DNA from: an uncultured Lachnospiraceae bacterium | GTDB taxonomy: Bacteria > Bacillota > Clostridia > Lachnospirales > Lachnospiraceae | NCBI GenBank assembly: GCA_910588535.1 | Contig: CAJUOO010000095.1 | Span: forward strand, 1 to 8,102 | Direction: 5' to 3' | Length of the DNA stretch: 8,102 nt | Shown: in pieces, positions 6,338 to 8,102 of the stretch | Position numbering within the stretch: the stretch's first letter is position 1 | How the letters are laid out: each line of letters opens with the position of its first letter | Translations under genes and position numbers: made by a program | Notes under the pieces: model-generated | Database searches by the model: none | Seen by the model: only the letters and a program-made list of their open reading frames with translations | What the model was told of the DNA's origin: nothing

Positions 6338-7120
6338 ATGATATTTGATACACATGCGCATTATGACGATGATGCTTTTGATGAGGATAGAGAGAGCCTT
6401 TTGGATTCTCTGCCGGAGCATGGGATTGAAGGGGTAGTTAATGTAAGTGCCAGCCTTTCTTCCTGCCGCCAGACAGTGTCGCTGGTAGAAAGCTATCCAT
6501 TTTTGTATGGAGCGGTTGGTGTTCACCCAAGTGAGACAGCAGAACTAACAGAGGAGAGTTTTGCATGGCTGAAAGCTGCAGCAAGATCATCCAAGGTTGT
6601 GGCTGTAGGTGAAATTGGACTTGACTATTACTGGGAAGAGCCAGATCATAAGATACAGAAAGAATGGTTTCACAGGCAGCTTGAGCTAGCCAAGGAGCTT
6701 GGATTGCCAGTGATTATTCACAGCAGGGAGGCGGCGAATGATACACTTCAGATTCTAAAGGAGCACAGTGCTGCGCAGCTTGGCGGTGTGATTCACTGTT
6801 ATTCATATTCGCTTGAGCTGGCCAAGGAGTATGAGAAAATGGGTTTTTATTTTGGAATTGGGGGAGTGGTGACATTTAAAAATGCAAAGAAGCTCTCAGA
6901 GGTTGTCACCTACCTTCCGCTTGAGCGAATTGTATTGGAGACAGATGCCCCATATCTTGCACCTGTCCCCGTAAGAGGCAGCAGAAATTTCTCTGCCAAC
7001 CTGCTATATATTGCGCAGAGAATAGCTGAGCTTAAGAATATCAGCTATGAAGAGGTTATAACAAGAACATGTGAAAATGCGCGGAAACTATACCGACTGA
7101 ATGGAGCAGAGTATGGCTGA
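6338..7120 (+). CDS. tatD: TatD family metal-dependent hydrolase (DNase)
   Basis: A 260-residue TIM-barrel metal hydrolase of the TatD/YcfH family, with reported 3'-5' DNase activity in characterised members. The metal-binding residues are all visible: HAH at 6-8 (DTHAHYDD), Glu92 in GEIGLDYYW, His128 in IIHSREA, His153 in VIHCYS and Asp203 in ETDAPYL. Length is normal for the family, and no extra domain is attached. The ATG at 6338 has AGGGG (6326-6330) seven bases before it. It follows the carboxypeptidase by 42 bases with no terminator between. It overlaps rsmA by 8 bases, so the two are probably translated together. Linkage of a tatD gene with metG and rsmA is known from Bacillus subtilis and other Firmicutes. 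The cellular substrate is not shown by the sequence. Confidence 0.95.
   Translation: MIFDTHAHYDDDAFDEDRESLLDSLPEHGIEGVVNVSASLSSCRQTVSLVESYPFLYGAVGVHPSETAELTEESFAWLKAAARSSKVVAVGEIGLDYYWEEPDHKIQKEWFHRQLELAKELGLPVIIHSREAANDTLQILKEHSAAQLGGVIHCYSYSLELAKEYEKMGFYFGIGGVVTFKNAKKLSEVVTYLPLERIVLETDAPYLAPVPVRGSRNFSANLLYIAQRIAELKNISYEEVITRTCENARKLYRLNGAEYG
7103..7106 (+). promoter_or_regulatory. Ribosome-binding site that decides the rsmA start, inside tatD
   Basis: GGAG (7103-7106) lies six bases before the ATG at 7113 and within the end of tatD. The in-frame ATG at 7101 has no purine-rich site before it, so 7113 is preferred. This gives the compact overlap ATGGCTGA with the tatD stop. Confidence 0.55.
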
Positions 7121-8003
7121 TCTTACGACAATGCTGATTAATCCGAAAAATACAATTGAGATTATCAAAAAATATGAATTTATCTTTCAGAAAAAATTTG
7201 GACAGAATTTTTTGATAGATTCTCATGTGGTGGATAAAATTATTCGCTCAGCGGCGCTTACAAAGGAGGATTGTGTTTTAGAGATCGGGCCCGGAATCGG
7301 GTCGATGACGCAATATCTGGCAGAGGTGGCGGGAAAGGTGATTGCTGTTGAGATTGACAAAAATTTAATCCCCATTCTTTCTGAGACACTTAAGGCATAT
7401 GACAATGTGACCATTATACATGAGGATATTCTTAAGGTGGATATGCATAAGCTTGCCTGTGAATACAATAGTGGTAAGCCCATCAAGGTTGTGGCAAATC
7501 TTCCGTATTATATTACAACGCCGATTATTATGAGCCTGTTTGAGGGACAAGTGCCAGTCAGCAGTATTACGGTTATGGTGCAGAAAGAGGTTGCCGATCG
7601 TATGCAGGCAGGACCGGGAACAAAGGACTATGGAGCACTGTCATTGGCTGTTCAGTATTATGCGGAGCCAGAGATTGTAGCCAATGTGCCACCAAATTGT
7701 TTTATGCCAAGACCAAAGGTAGGGTCTGCTGTAATCCGTCTTACCAGACATGTGACGTGTCCGGTAAAGGTAGAGAATGAAGAGCTACTTTTTCGAATCA
7801 TTCGGGCATCCTTTAACCAGAGGAGGAAAACGTTAGTCAATGCTGTTGAAAATACAGCAGGCATAGGAATTTCCAAGGAGGAAATAAAAGATATTCTCAT
7901 AGATTTAGGGATGTCTGTCACCATACGTGGAGAAGCGTTGACATTAGAACAATTTGCAGAGCTTAGCAACCGCATCTCTCTGCGGTGCAAGAATATGATA
8001 TAG
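7113..8003 (+). CDS. rsmA: 16S rRNA (adenine(1518)-N6/adenine(1519)-N6)-dimethyltransferase
   Basis: A 296-residue KsgA/Dim1 family enzyme that uses S-adenosylmethionine to dimethylate two adjacent adenines in the 3'-terminal hairpin of 16S rRNA during late 30S assembly. The family signature KKFGQNFLID is at 27-36. SAM motif I is VLEIGPGIG (55-63). The acidic motif II follows (VIAVEIDKNLIPIL), and the catalytic motif IV NLPYY is at 129-133. A C-terminal helical domain with FNQRRKTLVN recognises rRNA. About 20 residues before the signature (MADLTTMLINPKNTIEIIKKY) form a short N-terminal extension, common in clostridial members. The alternative start at 7101 would add four residues. It is the last gene of the run, and no strong terminator follows. 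In Bacillus subtilis rnmV stands directly before this gene, but here tatD does. Loss of this activity is known to give kasugamycin resistance. Confidence 0.96.
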   Translation: MADLTTMLINPKNTIEIIKKYEFIFQKKFGQNFLIDSHVVDKIIRSAALTKEDCVLEIGPGIGSMTQYLAEVAGKVIAVEIDKNLIPILSETLKAYDNVTIIHEDILKVDMHKLACEYNSGKPIKVVANLPYYITTPIIMSLFEGQVPVSSITVMVQKEVADRMQAGPGTKDYGALSLAVQYYAEPEIVANVPPNCFMPRPKVGSAVIRLTRHVTCPVKVENEELLFRIIRASFNQRRKTLVNAVENTAGIGISKEEIKDILIDLGMSVTIRGEALTLEQFAELSNRISLRCKNMI

Positions 8004-8074
8004 AATAAAAAGAACATAGGACAATAAAGAAAATCTTTAAAGTGAAAATGGGACTGTCGCAATAAGATTTAATT

Positions 8075-8090
8075 ATACAAGATATTGTAT
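8075..8090. promoter_or_regulatory. NrdR-box-like palindrome near the window end
   Basis: ATACAAGATATTGTAT has 6-base inverted arms (ATACAA / TTGTAT) around GATA. Aligned with the known NrdR-box consensus ACACWATATATWGTGT it agrees at 13 of 16 positions. NrdR is the zinc/ATP-cone repressor of ribonucleotide reductase genes, and its sites normally occur as a pair two to three helical turns apart. The partner would lie beyond base 8102, so the call cannot be completed. The target would be the next gene, outside the window. AT-rich palindromes also arise by chance. Confidence 0.45.
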
Positions 8091-8102
8091 ATATGTAGTG
8101 CT

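Noticed and set aside
8026..8038. AAAGA-AAA-TCTTT hairpin after rsmA as a terminator
   Set aside because: The five-base stem has only one G-C pair and no T-run follows, so it is too weak to be an intrinsic terminator.
8049..8061. TGGGACTGTCGCA resembling the end of some insertion sequences
   Set aside because: Only one short copy is present, there is no matching inverted copy or transposase in the window, and the likeness is from memory only.

Overview
The window looks like chromosomal DNA of a Gram-positive, low-to-moderate GC anaerobe, most likely a clostridial Firmicute of the Lachnospiraceae type. The evidence is strong AGGAGG-type ribosome sites, TTG/ATG starts, a two-part methionyl-tRNA synthetase with a C-terminal tRNA-binding domain, and a metG-tatD-rsmA cluster as known from Firmicutes. 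The assignment to family is inference from gene content and protein style.

Left part (about 1-2650) is accessory and partly decayed. It opens with a GC-rich, frameshifted tail of a type IV prepilin peptidase (about 56-299). An AT-rich spacer with a plausible promoter leads to an intact DUF3737 beta-helix protein (470-1321). A 206-base spacer holds an inverted repeat and a possible gene-end remnant. Then comes a broken AAA+ ATPase gene (1528-2118) with an internal deletion that removed the Walker motifs, a frameshift and an in-frame stop. A seemingly intact 131-residue protein of unknown function (2119-2514) begins directly at the ATPase stop.

Right part (2675-8003) is densely packed, all on the plus strand, and looks like core genome: a histidine phosphatase behind a good extended -10 promoter, metG, a VanY-type D-Ala-D-Ala carboxypeptidase, tatD and rsmA. 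Gaps are short (41, 13 and 42 bases) and tatD overlaps rsmA by 8 bases, so metG to rsmA probably forms one transcription unit joining tRNA charging, cell-wall trimming, a TatD nuclease and 16S rRNA dimethylation. The rnmV gene (RNase M5) that sits between tatD and rsmA in Bacillus subtilis is absent here.

After rsmA there is no clear terminator. The window ends in a palindrome (8075-8090) that fits the NrdR-box consensus at 13 of 16 positions, suggesting that the next gene, outside the window, could be a ribonucleotide reductase gene or another NrdR target. I see no tRNA, rRNA, CRISPR array or intact insertion sequence, and no convincing gene on the minus strand. I do not see a complete novel system. 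The best leads are the remnant ATPase/131-residue pair, the cysteine-rich DUF3737 protein and the NrdR-like site.
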